Below, in pieces: positions 1 to 5,269 of a DNA stretch of 5,482 nucleotides. Source of the stretch: Saprospiraceae bacterium (GTDB lineage: Bacteria > Bacteroidota > Bacteroidia > Chitinophagales > Saprospiraceae); assembly GCA_025455635.1 (NCBI GenBank), contig JALOMF010000490.1, forward strand, positions 1 to 5,482, given 5' to 3'. The notes below the pieces were generated by a model. That model did no database searches. It saw nothing but the letters and a program-made list of their open reading frames with translations, and was not told the origin of the DNA. The position numbers and the translations under genes are program-made. Each line of letters begins with the position of its first letter. The first letter of the stretch is position 1.

Positions 1-68
1 ACGAATATTTGGGGGCTACTTGAACAGAAAAGGGAGAAGACTTGACACAACCGATTAGATTTTATCAA

Positions 69-824
69 TTAAATACCATCAACCTTTCCTTCTTTATCTT
101 TTTTAATCCTCAAGGCTCTTTTAGTTACTTTTAAATCTCTAAAATAGCCAATTGTCCCAATGTCAACATACAACCCGACATAGCCTTTCTGATTTTTCCC
201 TAGCATTTTGTTCACGATAAATGATGAATGTTTCATGTCATTAATAAACATTTCGGCTGTTTCTCCATTAATTTCTATCCTCATGGTTATCCATTCATTC
301 AGGGCCACAGGAGCAGAACCTTCAAACGAGCCCGCAGGGAAACTGTCTCGCAAGGTTTGAAATTTATAACTAGGGTATGAAAAATATTGTACAGCATGAT
401 TTCTGGCAAATTGATTATTAATTCTTCCCACCTTGGGACGTACATAAATGGATTCCCATTCAGAATCGTCTTCAGTAATCCTAAAATATACACCAATAAA
501 GCCTGCAATACCCGGATAAGGAGCAGGGTTTTGTAATTGGCTATACATTTTTACTTCAATAGTGCCATTTTCAAAATCATTTATATTAATTAGCCTCGCA
601 TAATGACGGTCGTCCACCGTGGCTTCTAAGTTTTTCTCATCGAAAGGAAATGATTCTAAATCACGCTCAATTTTCAAAACTTTTTTGCCTTCAAAATTGA
701 TGACTTCTCCAGTCACGTTATGGAGTTCAAAAGTCTGTTTTTTAAAGTCGATTTGTTTATAATTTTGGCCATAAATTAAGCAAATATTTAAAGTTAAGAG
801 TAAGAAGATTGTAAGAAATTTCAT
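69..824 (-). CDS. Secreted concanavalin A-like (LamG/DUF1080-type) protein
   Basis: This is a predicted exported protein of 251 residues. I chose the ATG at 822-824 because it puts a good signal peptide first: a Lys followed by a hydrophobic run (FLTIFLLLTLNICLIYG), with likely cleavage before Gln20. An upstream in-frame TTG at 893 would add 23 residues ahead of this signal and is unlikely. The mature part is one beta-sandwich-like domain. Residues about 84-91 read FENGTIEV, followed by GFIGVYFR (108-115) and IYVRP (126-130), then an NEWITMRIEINGE-like strand and a final GTIGYFRDLKV strand. This is the usual pattern of secreted LamG/3-keto-disaccharide-hydrolase-like (DUF1080) proteins in Bacteroidota. 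The fold suggests carbohydrate or glycan binding; I see no catalytic residues that I could assign, so the substrate is unknown. It lies downstream of the Crp/Fnr gene on the same strand. The gene is A+T-rich compared with the genes to the right. Confidence 0.72.
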   Translation of the reverse strand: MKFLTIFLLLTLNICLIYGQNYKQIDFKKQTFELHNVTGEVINFEGKKVLKIERDLESFPFDEKNLEATVDDRHYARLININDFENGTIEVKMYSQLQNPAPYPGIAGFIGVYFRITEDDSEWESIYVRPKVGRINNQFARNHAVQYFSYPSYKFQTLRDSFPAGSFEGSAPVALNEWITMRIEINGETAEMFINDMKHSSFIVNKMLGKNQKGYVGLYVDIGTIGYFRDLKVTKRALRIKKDKEGKVDGI

Positions 825-860
825 CGTTGCAATGGTTTTGATTTTAACGCAAATTACTTT

Positions 861-868
861 GCAAAGGT
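861..868 (-). promoter_or_regulatory. Candidate -7 box for the secreted lectin-like gene
   Basis: Read on the minus strand this is CACCTTTG, one base off the Bacteroidota -7 consensus TAnnTTTG, and it is followed by the CAAAG often seen there. It lies 36 bp before the ATG at 824. A weak -33-like ATTG lies about 21 bases upstream. This would give the lectin-like gene its own promoter separate from the regulator gene. The match is short, so it is only a candidate. Confidence 0.35.
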
Positions 869-901
869 GAGACGTTTTAAGTGTAACTGCCAATAAGGTA
901 G

Positions 902-920
902 ATTAAGAAAGAATCTTAAT
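902..920. promoter_or_regulatory. Palindrome, candidate Crp-family operator
   Basis: ATTAAGA and TCTTAAT form a perfect 7-bp inverted repeat separated by five bases. The size and two-fold symmetry suit a Crp/Fnr dimer site. Its centre (about 911) is roughly 46 bp upstream of the candidate -7 box of the lectin-like gene, a position normal for an activator. It begins 6 bp beyond the regulator's stop codon, so it could also form a weak RNA hairpin, but it has no following T-run and is A/T-only apart from one pair. Assigning it to the neighbouring regulator is inference. Confidence 0.35.
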
Positions 921-925
921 GTAGT

Positions 926-1507
926 TTAAGATTTTGTCATTCTTTTTCGAATTGCACTAAGAAATTCTGGTGTTACACCAATGTAGGATGCAATTTGAGT
1001 ATTTGAAATGCGATTGACTAATTTGGGGTATTGGTCTAAAAAATGTTTATACCTTTCTTCAGCAGTGGAACTTATATTTTGCAGCACTCTTTTTTGACTG
1101 GCAATTAAGGCGTTTTCACATAAAACCCTGAAAATTCGGTTGAACTTGGGATAGCTTACAAATAATTTAAATTGGTCTTCATTTTTGATTTGATATACGA
1201 TGGAACTCTCAACTGCTTCGATATACAAACTACTTGGTTTACCCAAATAAAAACTTTCCATATCAAGAATCCACCAGTTTTCTATCGCAAATTGTAGATT
1301 ATGCTCTTTGCCTTGGTCATCCACCATGTACATCCTTAAACAACCTTCAACAACGAATGAATTGAATTGGCAAACATCTCCCGCTTGAAGAAGATATTGC
1401 CTTCTTCTAACTCTATTTTCTGTGAAAATTGTTTTCAAAAAATCAACTTCTCTTTCATCTAATGGAAGATGTTTTGAAAAAAAGGTATTGAGTGGTTCGA
1501 TATTCAT
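926..1507 (-). CDS. Crp/Fnr-family transcriptional regulator
   Basis: A cytoplasmic DNA-binding regulator of 193 residues, the usual length for the short Bacteroidota Crp/Fnr members. Residues about 8-120 form a cyclic-nucleotide-binding-type beta-roll: RRRQYLLQAGDVCQFNSFVVEG (32-55) is the typical first half, with the G-D and V-x-x-G turns, and LRMYMVDDQGKE follows. The phosphate-binding segment of true cAMP receptors (GE...R.A) is not present; at that place the protein reads ESFYLGKPSSLYIEAVES, so cAMP binding is doubtful. There is no Cys cluster at the N-terminus of the kind that holds the Fnr iron-sulphur centre. A dimerisation helix follows (about 120-145), and ISNTQIASYIGVTPEFLSAIRK (167-188) is a clear helix-turn-helix with the recognition helix at about 178-188. 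The start ATG (1505-1507) is preceded by an A-rich leader with no Shine-Dalgarno. The protein probably controls the downstream lectin-like gene and perhaps itself (inference). The ligand is unknown. Confidence 0.88.
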   Translation of the reverse strand: MNIEPLNTFFSKHLPLDEREVDFLKTIFTENRVRRRQYLLQAGDVCQFNSFVVEGCLRMYMVDDQGKEHNLQFAIENWWILDMESFYLGKPSSLYIEAVESSIVYQIKNEDQFKLFVSYPKFNRIFRVLCENALIASQKRVLQNISSTAEERYKHFLDQYPKLVNRISNTQIASYIGVTPEFLSAIRKRMTKS

Positions 1508-1785
1508 TTTTCTATATTCTGGTAGCCGCTAACTTTCATTTAAACACAACCACATACGTCTTTGGAGTTGCGTGAATTCCACTTTCCCCTTTTCTACTTA
1601 GAAAAATAGATAAGAGGAAAAGTGAAGGAACAAATTGGACAAATTCACACACCACCTCCACAAAACTACCATTTGCCTATCAAAATTTCAAACAATCCCA
1701 AACCCATTTCTTAGGCAAGCTGTTCTATCCCCCCACAATACCACCCATCCCCCACACGTTACGACCTTTGCCAAAAAAATCGCCC
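1508..1785. other. Divergent intergenic region between the regulator and the DUF5686 gene
   Basis: This 278-bp gap separates two divergently transcribed genes and contains the change in base composition. At 1590-1605 there is a 16-bp palindrome (TTTTCTA, CT, TAGAAAA), nested inside a longer imperfect inverted repeat (1580-1592 with 1612-1624, two mismatches and one wobble). It lies about 85-100 bp upstream of the regulator start and could be an operator. From 1641 to 1760 the plus strand is very poor in G (6 G against 47 C by my count). I found no convincing coding sequence: plus-strand frames that run through it are continuations of out-of-frame reading in the following gene. Confidence 0.5.
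1763..1770 (+). promoter_or_regulatory. Candidate -7 box for the DUF5686 gene
   Basis: GACCTTTG followed by CC matches TAnnTTTG except for the first base. It ends 15 bp before the ATG at 1786, which would give a very short leader. No convincing TTTG -33 box is seen about 20 bp upstream. If the box is real, the in-frame TTG at 1768-1770 lies within the promoter and cannot be the start codon. Confidence 0.35.
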
Positions 1786-4293
1786 ATGCTGACGAAGACC
1801 TATACCCTTTTCCTATTCCTACTACTCCCGCTTTGCCTGCTGGCCCAAGTGCGGGGCACGGTGAAGGACACCAAAGGCGAGCCGCTGCCCTTTGTGTCCA
1901 TCTACGTGCAAGGCACTACGAATGGCACCACTTCCAACCTCAAGGGGGAGTTCAGTTTGCCGCTGGCGCAGGGCAGGCACCAGTTGGTGTTCCAGTTCAT
2001 CGGCTACAAGCAGCATACCGAGGCGGTGGAGGTGGCGGGCAAGCCCCTGCGCTTGGACGTGGTGCTGCAAGAAGAGTCCATCGAACTGGCGGGCGTGGAA
2101 GTGAAGGCCAATGCCGAAGACCCGGCCTATCCCATCATCCGAAAGGCGATAGAGCGGCGGGAATACCACCGGAAGCAGGTGGAATCCTATACTTGCGAGG
2201 TGTATATCAAGGGCAATGTGAAGATTCTGGAAGCGCCGACCAAGCTGCTCGGCCAAGACGTGGGCGACCTCGACGGCAACCTCGATACCACGGGGCAGGG
2301 CATTGTTTACCTTTCCGAGTCGGTGTCGAAGCTCTACCATAAGCAGCCGGACAAGTTCCGGGAGGTGATGGAATCGAGCAAGGTGAGCGGCAACAACCAG
2401 GGCTTCAGCTTCAATTCGGCGCAGGACATGGACCTCGACCTCTACCGCAATTACTCGAAGTTTGGCCGCAACATGGTCTCGCCCATCGCCGACAACGCCA
2501 TGAACCACTACCGCTACCGCCTCGAAGGGGCTTTTGTGGACGAGGCGGGCCGCTTGGTCAACAAAATCGCCGTGCTGCCCAAGAACGCCTCCGACCCGGT
2601 CTATCGGGGCTTCATTTACATCCTTCACGATACTTGGAACATCCAGAGCGCCGACCTTTACACCACGGGGCTTTCGGCGCAGATGCCGTTTTTTGATACG
2701 TTCAATATCCGGCAGAACTTCGTGCCGTTGAGCGGCAACGTCTGGCGGCTCTTCTCCCAGACCTACGACATCAAGGGCGGGGCGTTCGGCTTCAAGTTCG
2801 GGGCGCATTACACGGGCATTTATCGCAACTACGACCTCGCCGCCCAGCTCTCCGACGATTTCTTCGGCAACGAGGTGATGAAGGTCAACGAGGGCGCCAA
2901 TGATAAGGACACGGCCTACTGGAACCAGACCCGCCCCGTGCCGCTGACCACCGAGGAGGTGGTGGATTATGTGAAAAAGGACAGTATCCAGGTCATTCGG
3001 GAGTCGAAGCCGTTCATGGACTCCCTTGACCAAAAGGCGAACAAGCCGGAATGGGGCGACCTGCTCTTTGGCTACACGTGGCAGAACTCATGGAAGCGGC
3101 AGTCCGTCACGCTGGCCACGCCCATCAACTCGGTGCAGTACAACCTCGTGCAGGGCCTGAAACTGAACGTGGGCCTCAGCTACCGCAAGTTTTTTGACAA
3201 AAACCGAAACAAGATGCTGGAAACGGGCGGCAGGGTCAACTACGGCGTTGCGGAGCAAAAACTGCGGGCAGCGGGCGATTTCACCTGGCGTTTCGACCCG
3301 AAGAAATTTGCGCAGTTCCGGATGTCCGGCGGGCAGGAGGTGATGCAGTTCAACGAATTGGAGCCGATTTCGACCCTCAATAATACCATTTTCACGTTGT
3401 TCAACCGCCGTAGCTACGCCCGTTTTTACAATAAAAAATACTGGAAGGCGGACTACCAACAAGAGCTGGTCAATGGCATCCTAGGCTTTGCCGTCGTGCA
3501 GTACGCCGACCGCTCGCCGCTGGAAAACCAAACGGATTACAGCTTTTTTTACCGGGATTCACGGGAGTTCCTGCCCAACCTGCCCATCAATGCCCACCTG
3601 ACAGATGAAGGCTTGCAACGCAGCCAAAGCCTCGTGGCGGGCGTCAGCCTGCGCTTCCGGCCTGGCCAAAAGTACATGGACTACCCCGACCGCAAGTTCA
3701 TCCTCGGCAGCGACTTTCCCGATGTCTGGCTGCACTACCGCAAGGGTGTCTGGCTGCACTACCGCAAGGGCATCAGCGCCTTGGGCAGCGATGTGGACTA
3801 CGACCGCCTTTCCGTCGCCATTTCAAAAAACGACATCACCCTCGGCAAATCCGGCGTGATGCGCTTCCGCTTCGAGGCGGGCAGTTTCCTCAACCACCGC
3901 AAAATATACTTCCAAGACTACCGCCACTTCCTCGGCAACGAGACCCGACTCGGCAACAAGGACTACTACCTATACGCCTTCAAGATGCTGCCCTACTATG
4001 CGCACAGCACCGCCCGCTCGTGGCTGGAGGGCCACTGGGAGCACGATTTCAAGGGCCTGCTCACCGACCGCATTCCTGGCTTGAAAAAACTGGGTTGGAA
4101 CCTCGTCGCTGGCGCAAACCTGCTCTACACGACCGAGGAAAAGGACTACACCGAGTTCTCCCTCGGCTTCGATGGCATCGGCTTCGCCCGCCTGCTGCGG
4201 GTGGACGTGGTCACGTCATTTCACAAAGGAAAACACCAAGGATTTGGCTACGTGGTAGGGATTTCGCTGCCGCTGGAGGAAATGCAGTTGTAG
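1786..4293 (+). CDS. DUF5686 and carboxypeptidase-regulatory-like domain protein, exported
   Basis: An 835-residue envelope protein. I chose the ATG at 1786 over an in-frame TTG at 1768 because it starts directly with a signal peptide (MLTKTYTLFLFLLLPLCLLA, cleavage before Gln21) and because the TTG overlaps a likely promoter box. Residues 22 to about 105 are a CarboxypepD_reg-like beta-sandwich (VRGTVKDTKGEPLPFVSI, NLKGEFSL, FQFIGYK, VVLQE), the domain found at the N-terminus of many Bacteroidota outer-membrane proteins. DUF5686 begins at about residue 110 with the characteristic AEDPAYPIIRKAIERREY and SYTCEVYIKG. The remaining two thirds are rich in alternating aromatic/polar strands and probably form an outer-membrane beta-barrel. 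There is no TonB plug, so it is not a SusC-type receptor. Length is normal for the family, whose function is unknown. A 24-bp in-frame tandem duplication repeats VWLHYRKG at residues 647-654 and 655-662. The gene appears to be a single transcription unit ending in a repeat-built hairpin. Confidence 0.88.
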   Translation: MLTKTYTLFLFLLLPLCLLAQVRGTVKDTKGEPLPFVSIYVQGTTNGTTSNLKGEFSLPLAQGRHQLVFQFIGYKQHTEAVEVAGKPLRLDVVLQEESIELAGVEVKANAEDPAYPIIRKAIERREYHRKQVESYTCEVYIKGNVKILEAPTKLLGQDVGDLDGNLDTTGQGIVYLSESVSKLYHKQPDKFREVMESSKVSGNNQGFSFNSAQDMDLDLYRNYSKFGRNMVSPIADNAMNHYRYRLEGAFVDEAGRLVNKIAVLPKNASDPVYRGFIYILHDTWNIQSADLYTTGLSAQMPFFDTFNIRQNFVPLSGNVWRLFSQTYDIKGGAFGFKFGAHYTGIYRNYDLAAQLSDDFFGNEVMKVNEGANDKDTAYWNQTRPVPLTTEEVVDYVKKDSIQVIRESKPFMDSLDQKANKPEWGDLLFGYTWQNSWKRQSVTLATPINSVQYNLVQGLKLNVGLSYRKFFDKNRNKMLETGGRVNYGVAEQKLRAAGDFTWRFDPKKFAQFRMSGGQEVMQFNELEPISTLNNTIFTLFNRRSYARFYNKKYWKADYQQELVNGILGFAVVQYADRSPLENQTDYSFFYRDSREFLPNLPINAHLTDEGLQRSQSLVAGVSLRFRPGQKYMDYPDRKFILGSDFPDVWLHYRKGVWLHYRKGISALGSDVDYDRLSVAISKNDITLGKSGVMRFRFEAGSFLNHRKIYFQDYRHFLGNETRLGNKDYYLYAFKMLPYYAHSTARSWLEGHWEHDFKGLLTDRIPGLKKLGWNLVAGANLLYTTEEKDYTEFSLGFDGIGFARLLRVDVVTSFHKGKHQGFGYVVGISLPLEEMQL
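3723..3770 (+). repeat. Perfect 24-bp in-frame tandem duplication
   Basis: Bases 3723-3746 are repeated exactly at 3747-3770. The copies encode VWLHYRKG twice in a row inside the putative barrel of the DUF5686 protein, without a frame change. The identity at third codon positions implies a recent slippage event, or an assembly error. Confidence 0.93.
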
Positions 4294-4366
4294 AAATTGG
4301 GAAATTAGGAAATTAGGAAATTAAGGCACAGCCCATAATTTCTCAATTTCTCAATTTCCCAATTTC
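4293..4366. repeat. Octamer-built inverted repeat between convergent genes
   Basis: Each arm is four tandem copies of an AAATTRRG-type octamer, direct in the left arm (4294-4325) and reverse-complemented in the right arm (about 4336-4365). The outer 14 bp (4293-4306 with 4353-4366) pair perfectly and the inner units pair with a few mismatches around the loop core AGGCACAGCCC (4324-4334). The structure starts at the last base of the TAG of the DUF5686 gene and ends inside the TGA of the minus-strand small gene, so it fills the whole convergent gap. It could serve as a terminator or RNA-stabilising hairpin for both genes. There is no T-run of the classic intrinsic terminator type beyond the stem; any such role is inference. 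Confidence 0.8.
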
Positions 4367-4577
4367 ACTCCTCCACCCGCCAATCCGTCACCGTCATGTA
4401 CACCACCACGATGCCGGCGATAATCATGAAGATTTTGGCCAAGAAGCCAAACAGGGCGCCGGGGTAGTCCAGCCAGACGAGGAAACTGAGTTTCACGCCG
4501 ACCAAACTCAGCACCAAGGCCGAAAAGCCCAAGATGAACAACAAAAAACCGACTGTAACCCAAGCTGCTTTTTTCAT
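4365..4577 (-). CDS. Small two-helix membrane protein, function unknown
   Basis: A 70-residue protein with two predicted membrane helices, at about residues 5-28 (AWVTVGFLLFILGFSALVLS) and 41-64 (ALFGFLAKIFMIIAGIVVVY), joined by a short loop KLSFLVWLDYPG. The N-terminus MKK and the C-terminus TDWRVEE are both charged, and the positive N-terminus suggests a cytoplasmic start with both ends inside. The ATG at 4577 is supported by a perfect TAnnTTTG -7 box 19 bp upstream; an in-frame TTG at 4599 would lie inside that box. I recognise it only as resembling small conserved hypothetical membrane proteins of Bacteroidota. Its stop codon overlaps the octamer hairpin shared with the convergent DUF5686 gene. 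Another minus-strand frame over the same bases lacks a membrane pattern and is rejected. Confidence 0.72.
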   Translation of the reverse strand: MKKAAWVTVGFLLFILGFSALVLSLVGVKLSFLVWLDYPGALFGFLAKIFMIIAGIVVVYMTVTDWRVEE

Positions 4578-4596
4578 AATTCGTTGTTTTGCACCG

Positions 4597-4604
4597 CAAA
4601 GATA
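4597..4604 (-). promoter_or_regulatory. -7 promoter box of the small membrane protein gene
   Basis: The minus strand reads TATCTTTG followed by CGG, an exact match to the Bacteroidota -7 consensus TAnnTTTG. It sits 19 bp before the ATG. The -33 region falls inside the heptamer repeat array, which begins only 4 bp further upstream, and no TTTG is seen there. Confidence 0.6.
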
Positions 4605-4608
4605 GTAG

Positions 4609-4788
4609 ATGCTGGATTCTTGATTCTTGATACTTGATGCTGGATAGCGGATACTGGATACTTTAGACTGAAGTTACGAACCTTGTGCTCATTATCTAAG
4701 CATAAGGCATCCAGTATCCAGCATCCAGTATCCGCTATCCAGTATCCGCTATCCAGTATCCAGCATCCAGCATCCAGCATCCAGTACC
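4609..4788. repeat. Heptamer-built inverted repeat array in the divergent promoter region
   Basis: The left arm (4609-4664) is eight tandem heptamers of the ATRCTGG type with variants ATTCTTG, ATACTTG, ATAGCGG and ATACTTT. The right arm (4711-4787) is eleven heptamers in the opposite orientation (CCAGTAT, CCAGCAT, CCGCTAT, last unit CCAGTAC). Bases 4640-4660 pair perfectly with 4736-4756 (21 bp), and a second register pairs 20 bp with 4723-4742. The spacer (4665-4710) is not repetitive. The array fills the gap between the divergent small membrane gene and the VOC gene, ending one base before the VOC ATG. Reading through it gives low-complexity peptides (repeated LDAGCWI and similar), which are not genes. 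A possible VOC promoter is the weak TACTTTAG at 4659-4666. Confidence 0.88.
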
Positions 4789-5172
4789 ATGAAACTCGCC
4801 CACATCGCCCTTGTCGTCCGAGATTATGACGAAGCCATTGCGTTTTTTACGCAAAAGCTCCATTTCCGCTTGGTGGAGGACACGCCGTTGTCGCCTACCA
4901 AGCGTTGGGTCATTGTGGAGCCGCCGGGCGGGGCGGGTTCCTGCCAATTGCTGCTGGCCAGGGCCGTGGGCGAGGAGCAGGAGTCCCGAATCGGCAACCA
5001 AACAGGCGGGCGGGTCTTTCTGTTTTTGCACACCGATGATTTTCAGCGGGATTATGCCAACCTGCTGGCGCAAGGCATCGAAATCGTGCGGCCACCCAGC
5101 GTGGAGGCGTACGGGACGGTCTGCGTTTTTGCAGATTTGTACGGGAACTGGTGGGATTTGATAGGGAATTGA
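4789..5172 (+). CDS. VOC-family (glyoxalase/bleomycin-resistance/dioxygenase fold) protein
   Basis: A cytoplasmic protein of 127 residues with the paired beta-alpha-beta-beta-beta modules of the vicinal oxygen chelate fold. Module one begins MKLAHIALVVRDYDEAIAFF, with His5 at the normal first metal-ligand place, and ends in CQLLLA, where Gln53 sits at the second-ligand place. Module two begins GRVFLFLHTDDFQRDYANL (74-92) and ends in the usual closing strand CVFADLYGNWWDLIG (112-126). Where most metal-dependent members have His at the start of module two, this protein has Arg/Val (75-76), and the closing Glu is Asp123. Its metal site may therefore be incomplete or altered, and the substrate cannot be predicted. 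Length is normal for single-chain two-module members. The ATG at 4789 follows the heptamer array by one base and has no Shine-Dalgarno. The stop codon overlaps the next hairpin. Confidence 0.85.
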   Translation: MKLAHIALVVRDYDEAIAFFTQKLHFRLVEDTPLSPTKRWVIVEPPGGAGSCQLLLARAVGEEQESRIGNQTGGRVFLFLHTDDFQRDYANLLAQGIEIVRPPSVEAYGTVCVFADLYGNWWDLIGN

Positions 5173-5229
5173 GGTATGAGGTATGGAGGTATGAGGCACA
5201 GACCTCCATACCTCATACCTCCATACCTC
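5171..5229. repeat. GAGGTATG octamer inverted repeat after the VOC gene
   Basis: The left arm (5171-5196) repeats GAGGTATG with occasional loss of one G, and the right arm (5203-5229) carries the reverse complement. Bases 5171-5189 pair perfectly with 5203-5221 (19 bp), leaving a 13-base loop at 5190-5202 and one further unit (5222-5229) for a shifted register. The stem begins inside the VOC stop codon TGA. Loop and stem edge contain AGGCACAGACC (5194-5204), almost identical to the loop of the 4293-4366 element. It could stop or stabilise the VOC transcript before the TamB-like gene; it has no trailing T-run. Confidence 0.85.
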
Positions 5230-5239
5230 TAAGCCAGAC

Positions 5240-5247
5240 TATCTTTA
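5240..5247 (+). promoter_or_regulatory. Candidate -7 box of the TamB-like gene
   Basis: TATCTTTA followed by CGC matches TAnnTTTG except for the last base and closely resembles the box of the small membrane gene (TATCTTTG, CGG). It ends 22 bp before the proposed TTG start. The region where a -33 box should lie falls in the GAGGTATG repeat, and no TTTG is present there. Confidence 0.4.
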
Positions 5248-5269
5248 CGCTTTTGTAAACAACAACAAC

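Noticed and set aside
1..58. Possible C-terminal tail of a plus-strand gene (one frame reads RIFGGYLNRKGRRLDTTD and stops at 56-58; another stops at 43-45).
   Set aside because: The GGYLNRKG string faintly recalls the GGFLxRKG ending of some IS4-type transposases, but about 18 residues cannot support a call and two frames are equally open.
1508..1560. Integron attC-like ends (GCTAAC on the plus strand).
   Set aside because: Neither core matches RYYYAAC and GTTRRRY in the right arrangement, and there is no cassette structure.
1635..2342. Plus-strand open frame overlapping the start of the DUF5686 gene.
   Set aside because: Its second half is Gly/Ala/Arg-rich out-of-frame translation of the DUF5686 gene, and its first half is the C-rich intergenic tract.
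1822..3033. Long minus-strand open frame (403 codons) opposite the DUF5686 gene.
   Set aside because: It mirrors a G+C-rich plus-strand gene with clear domains, is His/Val/Leu/Arg-rich with no recognisable family, and lacks a promoter.
4293..4366. Classic intrinsic terminator.
   Set aside because: The stem is A+T-rich and not followed by a T-run in either direction, so I describe it as a repeat-built hairpin with a possible end-forming role.
4574..4780. Minus-strand reading frame through the heptamer array giving repeated LDAGCWI-like peptide.
   Set aside because: A 7-bp unit repeats every 21 bases in all frames and stays open by chance. The peptide is low-complexity and overlaps the small membrane gene's promoter.
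4609..4788. CRISPR array.
   Set aside because: The units are 7 bp with no unique spacers, and the two halves are in opposite orientation.
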